Of a stretch of DNA of 64,000 nucleotides, positions 38,684-47,300 are shown in pieces. The DNA lies in assembly GCF_004959855.1 (NCBI RefSeq), contig NZ_SPNT01000001.1, positions 1,116,001-1,180,000 of the forward strand, read 5' to 3'. Below the pieces are notes generated by a model, which made no database searches, was not told the origin of the DNA, and saw only the letters and a program-made list of their open reading frames with translations. Each line of letters opens with the position of its first letter. The first letter of the stretch is position 1. This stretch comes from Nitratireductor sp. XY-223 (lineage in GTDB: Bacteria > Pseudomonadota > Alphaproteobacteria > Rhizobiales > Rhizobiaceae). Both the position numbers and the translations under genes were made by a program.

Positions 38684-39136
38684 ATGGCAGAGGAACAGGC
38701 ACCGTCCATTGCCTACTGGCACCTTTGGACCGATTCCGAAGGGGTCACCCATCAAAGCCAGTGCCGTTTCCGGACGTTCGACCTTCAGGCCTTCGCGCCG
38801 CCGTCGCCCAATCTGTGGGTGAAGCGGCTGGCGGCGAGCCCAAAGGACATCACCATCCTCGTGTTGGAAGCCGGCTGGGTCGGCGATTGGCACCGCAACC
38901 CGGAACCGCAGTGGATCATCCCGCTGTCGGGCACCTGGTTCGTCGAGAGCATGGACGGCACCCGCGTCGAGATGGGTCCCGGAGAAGCCTCCTTCGGCGA
39001 GGACCAGCAGGCAAGGCCGGACCCGAACGGCCGCGAGGGGCATCTGTCGGGCGTCGTCGGCGATGAACCGGCGGTGCTTCTGCTCGTTCAGGTCTCGGAT
39101 GCGCCGGTGACGGACGCGGCCTGCCGGTTCGATTGA
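38684..39136 (+). CDS. Cupin-like small protein
   Basis: 150 residues from ATG 38684. A beta-rich single cupin is suggested by VGDWHRNPEPQWIIPLSGTWFVES followed by GTRVEMGPGEASFGED. The first cupin motif is partial: one His in GDWHRNPEPQ and no clear second metal-binding His. Function unknown. It follows DUF192 by 46 nt and precedes tspO by 25 nt, probably one transcript. Confidence 0.75.
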   Translation: MAEEQAPSIAYWHLWTDSEGVTHQSQCRFRTFDLQAFAPPSPNLWVKRLAASPKDITILVLEAGWVGDWHRNPEPQWIIPLSGTWFVESMDGTRVEMGPGEASFGEDQQARPDPNGREGHLSGVVGDEPAVLLLVQVSDAPVTDAACRFD

Positions 39137-39161
39137 TTAAGGCAAAAAACGGAACGCGGCC

Positions 39162-39605
39162 ATGAGCCTCATCGTCTTTCTCGTCCTTGTCGCCGCGGCA
39201 GCCTGGACCGGCTCGCGCTACAAGCCGGGCGCATGGTACGAACAGCTTCAAAAGCCCGCATGGACGCCGCCCAACTGGCTGTTTCCGATTGCCTGGAGCG
39301 TGCTCTACCTGATGATGGCGATCTCCGGGTGGCTCGTGTGGGGTGCCGGCGGGTGGACAGCGGCGCTCTTGTTCTGGGCGCTGCAGCTGGTCTTCAACGC
39401 AGCGTGGTCGTGGCTCTTCTTCGGGCGCCGCCTGATCCATGTGGCCCTGGCGGACATCGTGCTTCTGTGGCTCGCGATCATGGCCTTCATCATGCTGAGC
39501 TGGCCGGTCTCGCAGGCCGCCGCGCTCCTGTTCCTGCCCTATTTGCTGTGGGTCAGTTTCGCCGGCCTGCTGAACTGGCGCATAACCCGCATGAACGACA
39601 CCTGA
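39162..39605 (+). CDS. tspO: TspO/MBR family tryptophan-rich membrane protein
   Basis: Five-helix membrane protein that binds porphyrins and, in Rhodobacter, represses photopigment genes. The 147-residue product shows the family marks WYEQLQKPAWTPPNWLFPIAWSVLYLMM, WALQLVFNAAWSWLFFGRR and LLPYLLW-like FLPYLLWVSFAGLLNW. Five hydrophobic segments are visible. It is the last gene before tRNA-Pro in a short plus-strand series. Confidence 0.95.
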   Translation: MSLIVFLVLVAAAAWTGSRYKPGAWYEQLQKPAWTPPNWLFPIAWSVLYLMMAISGWLVWGAGGWTAALLFWALQLVFNAAWSWLFFGRRLIHVALADIVLLWLAIMAFIMLSWPVSQAAALLFLPYLLWVSFAGLLNWRITRMNDT

Positions 39606-39678
39606 GCCGGGTTTCTTTCCGATCAAAAAGGATGTTGCAGGGCGGCGGCGAAGCGTGTATCTCCCGACCCGTTGTGAA

Positions 39679-39755
<77 letters not shown>

Positions 39756-39810
39756 TGACATGGCGGATGCCCATCGGGGCGCCGCGGGGGTCAGGACGGG
39801 AGTTGTCGGC

Positions 39811-40116
39811 ATGTCCGCAAAAATCTATCGCCCGGCGAAGACGGCCATGCAGTCGGGCAAGGCGAAGACGCACCTGTGGGTGCTGGAATACGATCCCGAG
39901 GTTGCCCGCACGATCGATCCGATCATGGGCTACACCTCGTCGAGCGACATGAAACAGCAGATCAGGCTGAGCTTCGAGACACGCGAGGAAGCGGTCAGCT
40001 ACGCGGAACGCAACGGCATTGCCTTTCGGGTGGTCGAACCGCATGATCCGAAGCGCAGACGAGTCGCCTACGCGGACAATTTCCGCTTCGACCGCCGCCA
40101 GCCCTGGACGCATTGA
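39811..40116 (+). CDS. NDUFS4-like complex I accessory subunit (ETC complex I subunit)
   Basis: 101-residue protein starting MSAKIYRPAKTAMQSGKAKT, the hallmark of the alphaproteobacterial 18-kDa/NDUFS4 family, followed by WVLEYDPE, DPIMGYTSSSDMKQQIRLSF and the C-terminal KRRRVAYADNFRFDRRQPWTH. In mitochondria this subunit stabilises the NADH-oxidising module of complex I. ATG 39811 is chosen; the longer open frame overlaps tRNA-Pro. It lies between two tRNA genes. Confidence 0.94.
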   Translation: MSAKIYRPAKTAMQSGKAKTHLWVLEYDPEVARTIDPIMGYTSSSDMKQQIRLSFETREEAVSYAERNGIAFRVVEPHDPKRRRVAYADNFRFDRRQPWTH

Positions 40117-40150
40117 GCGTTCGATCGGCGCGGGCAAACGGAATCAACAA

Positions 40151-40227
40151 GGCCCCGTAGCTCAACTGGATAGAGCGAGCGCCTTCTAAGCGCTAGGTTG
40201 TGGGTTCAAGTCCTACCGGGGTCGCCA
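40151..40227 (+). tRNA. tRNA-Arg (anticodon TCT)
   Basis: 77-nt cloverleaf: acceptor GGCCCCG pairing CGGGGTC (one G-T), D arm GCTCAACTGGATAGAGC, anticodon stem AGCGC/GCGCT around CTTCTAA (anticodon TCT), T-loop GTTCAAGTC, encoded CCA. Its 3' 57 nt are repeated with changes at 41342-41398. Confidence 0.96.
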
Positions 40228-40259
40228 TCACTTTCAGAACAGAAGCGCATGGCGGACCA

Positions 40260-41069
40260 CTATCGTTTGACTGCGAAAAATCTGAAATGGCCACAAAATT
40301 GAGCAAGTGCGGAGTTCAAGTTGTCTTCACTTAATCCTACACTCTCATACTTCTTTGCCAGTGCCTTCATAAAGAGCCCGCCCTGATTGAGGATTTCTCT
40401 CCTTGGAATAGCCTCTTCGGGTACGCCCAAAAGTCGCAAGTATCGCACCAGAAGAATGCTAAGACCGTCATCTCCCGGCACAATATCAGTTACGGTCATT
40501 CCAGCATTTTCTGCTAAAACATAAAACCCATACGGAGAATAGTTGACGGTGCTCTGAGCGTGGTAGGGCACAAAGAATGGAACAGACCCAACTAGTATTC
40601 CGCCTCTGCGGAGGCACCTTGCAAATTCTTTGAACGTAGTCTCTGGGAAATGTACATGCTCTAAACTCTGCCAGCTCCAGAAAGCATCGACGGAAGCATC
40701 GGCGTAAGGTATCGCCTTTCCGCTATAAAGCGTAATTTTGGAGCCAGAGTGATTGGCGCTTCGCCACATTGCATCTGGATCGAGGGAGTCTGAATAGTCG
40801 AGCCCCTTCCATTCAAAGCCTGCTTCTTCAAGTAGCTTTTGATGATGACCTTTACCACAACCAAAATCAATGATCGTTGGCCTATCAAGCCCCAGACGCT
40901 CGTAAGCAAGCGTTGCGGCATACTTGTCAGCACCTGGCGGCCAGCGCTTTAGTATTCCTTTTAGATCCCGATCAAGCCCGGAACCTGACCGCGGTGAGTC
41001 TTGGGTGTATTCGAGCAAAGACTCTATGAGCGTTTCAATTGCTCCGACCACTGTCATCGGCAAACCCAA
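40260..41069 (-). CDS. Class I SAM-dependent methyltransferase
   Basis: A 269-residue methyltransferase (methyltransferase 11 type) with SAM motif TIIDFGCGKGHHQKLLEEAGF near residue 65, then acidic LDYSDS, and a FWSWQSLEHVHFPE block containing the usual D/E-H after strand 4. The substrate is unknown. Codon use is clearly less GC-rich than in the rest of the window, pointing to horizontal transfer. ATG 41069 is used; a second ATG four codons on (41057) is possible. It is the only gene of the tRNA-Arg island. Confidence 0.85.
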   Translation of the reverse strand: MGLPMTVVGAIETLIESLLEYTQDSPRSGSGLDRDLKGILKRWPPGADKYAATLAYERLGLDRPTIIDFGCGKGHHQKLLEEAGFEWKGLDYSDSLDPDAMWRSANHSGSKITLYSGKAIPYADASVDAFWSWQSLEHVHFPETTFKEFARCLRRGGILVGSVPFFVPYHAQSTVNYSPYGFYVLAENAGMTVTDIVPGDDGLSILLVRYLRLLGVPEEAIPRREILNQGGLFMKALAKKYESVGLSEDNLNSALAQFCGHFRFFAVKR

Positions 41070-41341
41070 TTTCTTTTGCGCAAAGCTAGAAGCTCACTTA
41101 TCCTGAGTTCGTTGTCAAACAGCAAGACTAGTTTATCGGCCTTGTTGAGGATGACCAACCGGTCGAAGTTTGGGCCGTGCCTGAAATTTTCCGCGCCGGT
41201 TATGGGCCTTTCTTACTTATGTTCCGAAGCTGCGGTATTCAGGTTCGTTAGTGGTGCGCCGGACACTGAGCTTGGCTTCTGTCACGCGCTGCTTCAGGTC
41301 ATCCTAAATCTTCTCTGACGGTGAATTTTCCACAGCTTCCG

Positions 41342-41398
41342 TAGAGCAATTGACTTCTAATCAATAGGTTGCAGGTTCGAGTCCTGCCGGGGTCGCCA
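41342..41398 (+). pseudogene. tRNA-Arg(TCT) 3' portion (displaced att-like copy)
   Basis: 57 nt from TAGAGC of the D arm to CCA, with a full anticodon arm ATTGA/TCAAT around CTTCTAA and T arm GCAGG/CCTGC. No acceptor 5' half precedes it. The final 12 nt are identical to the intact tRNA and the differences keep base pairing, so it derives from another functional tRNA-Arg lineage, not simple decay. Confidence 0.8.
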
Positions 41399-41421
41399 AC
41401 TCTCAAACGACAATTCAAGGC

Positions 41422-42102
41422 TCAGCGGAAAGCGCGCAGGATGCGGAACAGGTTCAGCACCTGCATCAGCGATGCCGCGACATAGGTATATGCGGCGGCT
41501 TTCAGCACGGAGCGCACGGCCGGCAGGTCTTCTTCGGGCAGGTAACGGCCATTTTCGACGATCGGCAGGGCGCGCCTGAAACTCGCGTCGTGCTCGACCG
41601 GCAGCATGACGATGTGGGCCGCGACGCGGACAAGCCCGATCAGCAGGACGGCAAGGATGCCGAACAGCAGGACCCGCGGCGAAAGGGCGGCCGCGCCGAT
41701 CCCCGACAGTACCATGATCAGGAGCGATCCGATGCGGTCGGTAACATTCGCGGTCGTGATCAGGCGCTGGCACCAGGCGAGCGGCTTGTAGCCTTCGTGA
41801 TCCTGCAGGGCGTGGCCGACCTCGTGGGCGGCGACGGCGACCGCCGTGACCGACCGGCCGTCGTGCAACTGCGGCGACAGGCGCACGGCCTTGGCCTTGG
41901 GATCGTAGTGATCGCCCTGTTTCGAGATTTCCACCTTGACCGAATCAAGCCCGTGATGATCGAGCAGGTGGCGCGCGAATTCGCCGCCGGTTCCGGGGTA
42001 ATCCTCACGGTCCGCGGCATGGGACTGCATCACCCGGCGCACCCAGACCGTCGGTCCGAAGGCCAGGCCCATCATGACGATGAAGGCAGCAATCCAAAGC
42101 AT
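41422..42102 (-). CDS. YugP-type membrane zinc metallopeptidase
   Basis: Integral membrane peptidase of 226 residues with an N-terminal helix, the catalytic AAHEVGHALQ (HExxH-type HEVGH) near residue 106, and two to three further helices (LLIMVLSGIGAAAL, VLLFGILAVLLIGLV). The HDASFRRAL block after the helices matches the YugP/DUF2268-like neutral zinc metallopeptidase family. ATG 42102 (MLWIAAF) is chosen over an upstream start at 42204. It is divergent from the TfoX gene. Confidence 0.9.
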   Translation of the reverse strand: MLWIAAFIVMMGLAFGPTVWVRRVMQSHAADREDYPGTGGEFARHLLDHHGLDSVKVEISKQGDHYDPKAKAVRLSPQLHDGRSVTAVAVAAHEVGHALQDHEGYKPLAWCQRLITTANVTDRIGSLLIMVLSGIGAAALSPRVLLFGILAVLLIGLVRVAAHIVMLPVEHDASFRRALPIVENGRYLPEEDLPAVRSVLKAAAYTYVAASLMQVLNLFRILRAFR

Positions 42103-42236
42103 TTGAATTTTTCCGAGTCGCGTTTGAACGTTTGACGCTTGTGCACGTAAGATATGTCGCTGCAACGGGCGTTTCAAACGGATGCCGCGATCCGACGGGA
42201 TCAATTCAGGCGTTCAAACAGACAATGGGCTGCACG

Positions 42237-42551
42237 ATGGACAACGATGCCATTCATGACATGTTCGACGGCCTCGGACCGGTGACGATCAAGCGGATGT
42301 TCGGCGGCAAGGGCATCTACCACCAGGGGCGCATCCTGGCGCTCGAGGTCGATGGGGAAATTCTGCTCAAGGCGGATGCCGAAAGTTCCGGTGCATTCGA
42401 AGCCGCGGGATCCCGGCAATGGGTCTACGAGGGTAAGAACAAGCCGGCGAAAATGCCCTACTGGTCGATCCCGGATGAGGCCCTGGACGACCCGGACGAA
42501 TTGAAGAAATGGGTGCTGCTGGCCTGGGACGCGGCGCGGCGGGCCAGGTAG
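42237..42551 (+). CDS. TfoX/Sxy N-terminal domain protein
   Basis: A 104-residue protein with the TfoX N-terminal domain: VTIKRMFGGKGIYHQGRILAL near the start and YWSIPDEALDDPDELKKW near the end. In Escherichia coli and Haemophilus, Sxy/TfoX activates competence genes with CRP, but stand-alone N-terminal domains in alphaproteobacteria are uncharacterised. ATG 42237 (MDNDAIHDMF) is chosen; ATG 42225 is possible. Confidence 0.88.
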   Translation: MDNDAIHDMFDGLGPVTIKRMFGGKGIYHQGRILALEVDGEILLKADAESSGAFEAAGSRQWVYEGKNKPAKMPYWSIPDEALDDPDELKKWVLLAWDAARRAR

Positions 42552-42709
42552 ATCTGCCACCGCTTTCCCGGCCGCATCAAATGCGGGCGGCGCCGGCGCA
42601 TATACGGCGCGTTTCTTGTAATATATCCCGCAAAGTCTATAATATTAGCTCTGAAATGCCTGTATATTATTGTTATTATTGGTAATTCCACCAAGAAAGG
42701 GGAGGCGAC

Positions 42710-44059
42710 ATGAGCGCTCTCTTGAAGGCATTCACAGGCTGCGCAAGCATTGCGGCCGCGGCCTTCGTTGCTATCGCACCGGTACAAGCCAAAACCAATA
42801 TTTTGCTGGTTGTCGACGGCTCCAACTCGATGTGGGGGCAGATCGACAACATCGCGAAAATGGAAACCGCGCGGGATACGCTGAGCAAGCTGATCACCGA
42901 TCTGCCGAGCGGAGCCGACCTCGGGCTGATGGCCTACGGGCACCGGCGTGAGGGCGATTGCGAGGATGTCGAGCTCATGAGCGCGCTGGGGACGGACGCG
43001 CCAGAGAGGATCAGGACACTGATCGGCTCCATACAGCCGCGCGGCAAAACGCCGATTGCGACCGCGCTGGTCCGTGCCAGGGACGCCTTCAGTGGCCGGG
43101 AGGGGCAGAACAATCACGTGCTGCTGGTCTCGGACGGAATCGAGAGCTGCGACGGGAACCCGTGCGATGTCGCCAAGTCGCTGCGTGAAGCGGGGCTGAA
43201 CGTCAGCGCCCATGTCGTCGGTTTCGGCGTCAGCAGGGAAGAGGGCAAGCAGCTCACATGCATTGCCGAAAACACCGGCGGTCGCTATTTCGACGTTGCG
43301 AACACGGCCGCCTTCAACGAGGCGATCGAGGAAGTCACGCAGATCGCGCAGGCCGATACCACGCAGCAACCGCCCGCCGAGCCGGAGCCGGAACTGTGGC
43401 TGGAGGACAATTTCGACGGCGAGGATCTTGCCGAGCATTGGGAGATCATTCATCCCGACCCCGACTACTATATTGTCGAGGACGGCGAGCTGCTGGCCAT
43501 TACCGGAAAGAACGCCAGCCTGGCCGGGGACAACGTCAAGAACCTCTTCCGTCTCACCAAGGACCTGCCGAAAGGCGATTGGCGCGCCACTTTGAAGTTC
43601 AGCATGGATTTCCAGACCGGCAAGGAGAGTATCTTCTTCGGTCTTTACGACGACCCAGAGAACTTCCTGGTCAGCGAATTGTTCCCGGTCTGGAACGGCA
43701 ATGGAAGCCGCTGGTATCTGAGGGTTGCCCGAACCAAGATGCTGAAGGGGGAAAAGACCAACAGCAACGACAATGTCTGGTACAGCGGGAAGGTCAAACA
43801 GGGTACTATGAACGCAACGCTGTCCGTCGTTCAGCCGATTTTGATGCGGATCGAGAAGAAGGGCCGGAATTATGCCGGCGCGATCCGGTTCGAGGGTGTC
43901 GATGATCCGCAATGGATCGAACTGCCTGACCTGAAACTGCTGCGCCAGAAGGGCAACCTGACCTTCGGCGTCTACAAGTTCAGCGATCACAGGGACCATG
44001 CCGGCGAATCCAGCATCCTCGTTGACGAGATCAAGATCGAGACCTTGGCGAAACCCTAG
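42710..44059 (+). CDS. Exported VWA-domain protein with LamG/ConA-like C-terminal domain
   Basis: 449-residue exported protein: signal peptide 1-27 (ends VQA), then a von Willebrand A domain (about 28-220) with intact metal-ion site DGSNS at residues 36-40 and later VLLVSDGIESC. An acidic Pro/Glu linker (about 224-236) precedes a beta-rich domain (about 237-449; NFDGEDLAEHWEI ... FSMDFQTGKESIFFGLYDD) resembling concanavalin-like sandwich folds. GGGGAGG precedes ATG 42710. The stop codon TAG lies inside the left end of the adjacent MITE-like element, so the last residues may have been altered by insertion. Confidence 0.85.
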   Translation: MSALLKAFTGCASIAAAAFVAIAPVQAKTNILLVVDGSNSMWGQIDNIAKMETARDTLSKLITDLPSGADLGLMAYGHRREGDCEDVELMSALGTDAPERIRTLIGSIQPRGKTPIATALVRARDAFSGREGQNNHVLLVSDGIESCDGNPCDVAKSLREAGLNVSAHVVGFGVSREEGKQLTCIAENTGGRYFDVANTAAFNEAIEEVTQIAQADTTQQPPAEPEPELWLEDNFDGEDLAEHWEIIHPDPDYYIVEDGELLAITGKNASLAGDNVKNLFRLTKDLPKGDWRATLKFSMDFQTGKESIFFGLYDDPENFLVSELFPVWNGNGSRWYLRVARTKMLKGEKTNSNDNVWYSGKVKQGTMNATLSVVQPILMRIEKKGRNYAGAIRFEGVDDPQWIELPDLKLLRQKGNLTFGVYKFSDHRDHAGESSILVDEIKIETLAKP

Positions 44060-44360
44060 AGCAATTCTGAGTTGGATTGGAACATTTGATGGCTGAAAAT
44101 CGGTCCATTCGGCTAGGCGCGTCGCGCAGCGCGATGTGGCGCATCGGGCAAGCGGCGCAACAACGTCCGATGGGCCGATTTTCCCCACCCTCGAAAGGAA
44201 GAAGCTATTGGAACACAACGTTGAATGGGCCGGGCGATTTTGCTCCCTGGCGTTGTTGGCTTGCGCTTGTGGTGGGGTAGCACCACGGTGCGCAACCCGC
44301 CTAGCCAGAAACCAAAATCGCCGCGGTCAAATGATCCAATCCAACTCAGAATTGCTCTAG
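44056..44360. mobile_element. MITE-like palindromic element with 34-bp terminal inverted repeats
   Basis: Left end 44056-44089 and right end 44327-44360 are inverted copies with one mismatch, starting CTAGAGCAATTCTGAGTTGG. Inside, further inverted blocks (for example GGCTAGGCG near 44112 against CGCCTAGCC near 44298) make the whole 305 bp an imperfect long palindrome. No transposase is encoded. It lies between the VWA gene and the next gene of the cassette. Confidence 0.88.
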
Positions 44361-44387
44361 GGAGCGCCAGCCTGCGGCGAATGAGTG

Positions 44388-47300
44388 ATGCTCGCGCACC
44401 TTAAAACCTGGCTGTTTTCTCTGGCCGTTGCGGGACTGGTGGCCGTTGCGTTCGAGCCGCCGTCGGCCCATGCCCAAAACAGCAATATCGAGGCCTTGCG
44501 CACCGAAGCGGAAAGTGCCCGGGCGTTTGCCGAGAAACGGCGCGCCGTCGCCGACAGCTGGGAAGAGAAGGCCGATAAGGCGCGCAGGGAAGCCGAGGAA
44601 GCCACGCACAGGCGCGACCGGGAGGGCTGGCTTGATGATGCCCGGCTCTACGAAGAGCGTGCTGCGGCCGCCGATATCGACGCAGACAAGGCGGAGGCCG
44701 CGGCCGCCCGGTCGGAAGCCCGGCTGGTTGAAGCCCTCAAGAACCTCGAGCGGCCGGCACCCGCCGAAAACGCGCAACAGGTGCCGCAGCAGGATGATGC
44801 CGGCGATCAGGCGGATCTAGAGCCTATTTCGCTCGAAAAAACGATCGGCACATGGCGGATCGAGGAAACCGACAGCAACTTCGTGATCGTCCAGGAGGAG
44901 CCCGGATCGGAAATCCACGGCTACCGCCTGGAAGCCCACACGGGTTCGCGCATCTGGAAGGGCACCTACACGCCCTTCAAGGAAGCCGATGCCCGGCGGA
45001 TGCAGGACGCGCGCGTCGTGCTGAAATATTCACCCGGTGCCGATGAGATGAACCCGGACATTCCGGACTGGGCGCGCAAAAAGGTGGAAGGCGCCCTGGA
45101 ATGGGAAATCGAACTCGATGACGCCGGACACTGCACCTTCCAGTATCTCAGCGGTTCACTGTATCCGGGCGAGGTGAAATGGAACACCGAGAACACGGGT
45201 GCGCCTGTCAGGATCACCGGGCGCGGCGAACCGCGTCCGATAACGCTCGAGCGCATCTACGATTTTGAGCTCGACATGGTGGGGCGCCCTTCACTGGTCG
45301 TGACGATCGGCGGCAACCACGATCCGTTCCTGCAGCCAATCGAGGGCCTTACCAAACGTCAGCGGTTCTTCGTTCGCGTGTCCCTGCCGAAAGCCATGGC
45401 CGAAGAGATGGGCGATTCAATCGAAGTGTCGGTGCGGGGTCTTTCGAGCGGTGAGGAGGATACGATAACACTGACCGCCGGCGGCGCGAGCAGCGCCAAG
45501 GCAGGCGTCAATTATACGCACACACAGCCGGCGACCATTGCCGATTCCAATGACATGCGCGAGCAGGACCGCCGATTGAAGTTTCTGTCCTGGTCCTGGC
45601 TGACCGACAGAACCTGGGCCTTCGGCGTTGCGTTCTGGTCGCTCGTTACCGGCGATGGCTGGGACTGGCAAACCGGCAACGTGACAGCGGGCGCGCGGCT
45701 CGATCTGGACGTGCCGAACAATGAATTCGTGGAATTTCGCTTTGGCGACGTCTTCGAAGTCATCCCGGTGCATGATTCCTGGGTGCAGCGTTCGAACGCA
45801 CGCTACGCGGCGGCGGCCGAGCGTCTTAAGTTCATGCTCGAAACCGGACAGCACATAACCGGCGTCGGTGAGGACGTGGGGCGTATCGGCTTGCAGATCG
45901 TGCGCAAAATGGCCGGGCAGGAAAGAAAAAAGCCGGATCCCCGCACCACGAAGGCCCGCCTGCAGATGCTCGAAAACCTGAGATCCATGGTGACATCGGA
46001 CCATCTGACCGACATTCACAAGCACGAACTCTTCAAGCGCTATATCGCCAAGGGAAGCGGCCTGGTCTTCTCCACGCCAAAGGCGTTGGATGACGTTCAC
46101 CAGGAAACCATCCAGTCAATCTGGTACGGCGAGAAACAGAGGCCAGGCACCACTCTCGGCTCCGATATGCTGAAGGGTTTCGGCGAGGGGCTGACCGGCG
46201 CGGACCTGTCATCCAAGATCCCCAAGGCCTATGAGAACATCGACTGGGTATCTGAAGGCGAGGCGTTCTTTGCCAAGGAAGCCCTTCGGGACGCGACAAG
46301 CAGCATCAAGGATCAGGCGGTCGACGAATTGGCGACAGCACTGGTCTTCGGACTTTACGACGGCGTGGTCATGACCTCCGGCGCCGGTCAGGTCTATCTG
46401 ATCGGAACGGCTTCCCTTGGCGCCGTCGGCGACGCGTTCGGAATCGAGGTATTGGGGGACGGCGCCCGCGATCATTTTGGCAAGAAGGCCAGTTCCCTTG
46501 ACGTGGCGATGGCGGCGACCGGCCTCGGATCGGGCCTTATCCTGCATTATGGCGGCGGCACGGCCTGGAGTCGGTTCTCGGACCGAAACATCGGCGTGCA
46601 ATTCGGTGGCAAGGGTTTTCCGGTCAAGTTCCGCATGAACCGGCTGGGAGCGCCGTCCAAATCCAAGCGTGTCTTCCGCGGCGAGACTAAGCCCTATGAA
46701 CATCCATTGAGTCTCAAGCCGACGCAATTGGGTCAGGTCAAGTTGACGGCGCCGCAAAAACAGTCCGCCGTCGCGCAAGTCGCAGCGGCGCCCGGCTCCG
46801 GAGGTGCCAGGAAAAAATACGATCCGGCCGTCGACCGTTTCATCCAGGATGTCGAGACCGTCGATGCGTTCTATGGCGGCGACGGCGATATCGTCGACGC
46901 TCTCGATGACCGGGTGGCGAAACCGCAGTGCTTCGAGACCTGCAATTTGCGGGCCGATACGTATGTTCACGAGAAAAACGGAATGGGCCCGAAGTCCGAC
47001 GTTGAGGCTTTCGTCCAGATGAAACGGGCGGACCTGCTCGATGAGCACGGCCTGCATGACGGCAAGAACGTCTTGCAGGAAGGCGTTCCAAACGAGCTTT
47101 CGCGCGAATTCAACAATCTCAACAATGTCGAGGTGATCGAGATACCCGCCACCGCCAACAGGGCGATGGGCATTCACGAAATCGACAACATGAAAAAGGT
47201 CGTCGGCGCAGACGATGTGAAGGTGGTGCTGGCCACGGGACCCATGGATCGGGTCGAGGCGGCCCGTAAGTCCGGTGACAAGATCGTGTACCACGCCGTG

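Larger units (their letters stand above)
40228..41398. mobile_element. Small tRNA-Arg-associated island
   Basis: A segment of distinctly lower GC than its flanks sits between the intact tRNA-Arg and a second tRNA-Arg 3' portion, as expected after site-specific integration into a tRNA gene. It contains one methyltransferase gene and no integrase, so it is either a decayed remnant or a minimal passenger. Stretch 41070-41341 has no recognisable gene. Confidence 0.65.

Noticed and set aside
41070-41341. Short plus-strand frames in the right part of the tRNA-Arg island.
   Set aside because: No ribosome site, no domain, and they overlap the start of the methyltransferase gene; no integrase remnant could be recognised.
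44077-44360. Small frames inside the MITE-like element as possible genes.
   Set aside because: They follow from the palindromic, GC-rich sequence of the element and show no protein features.
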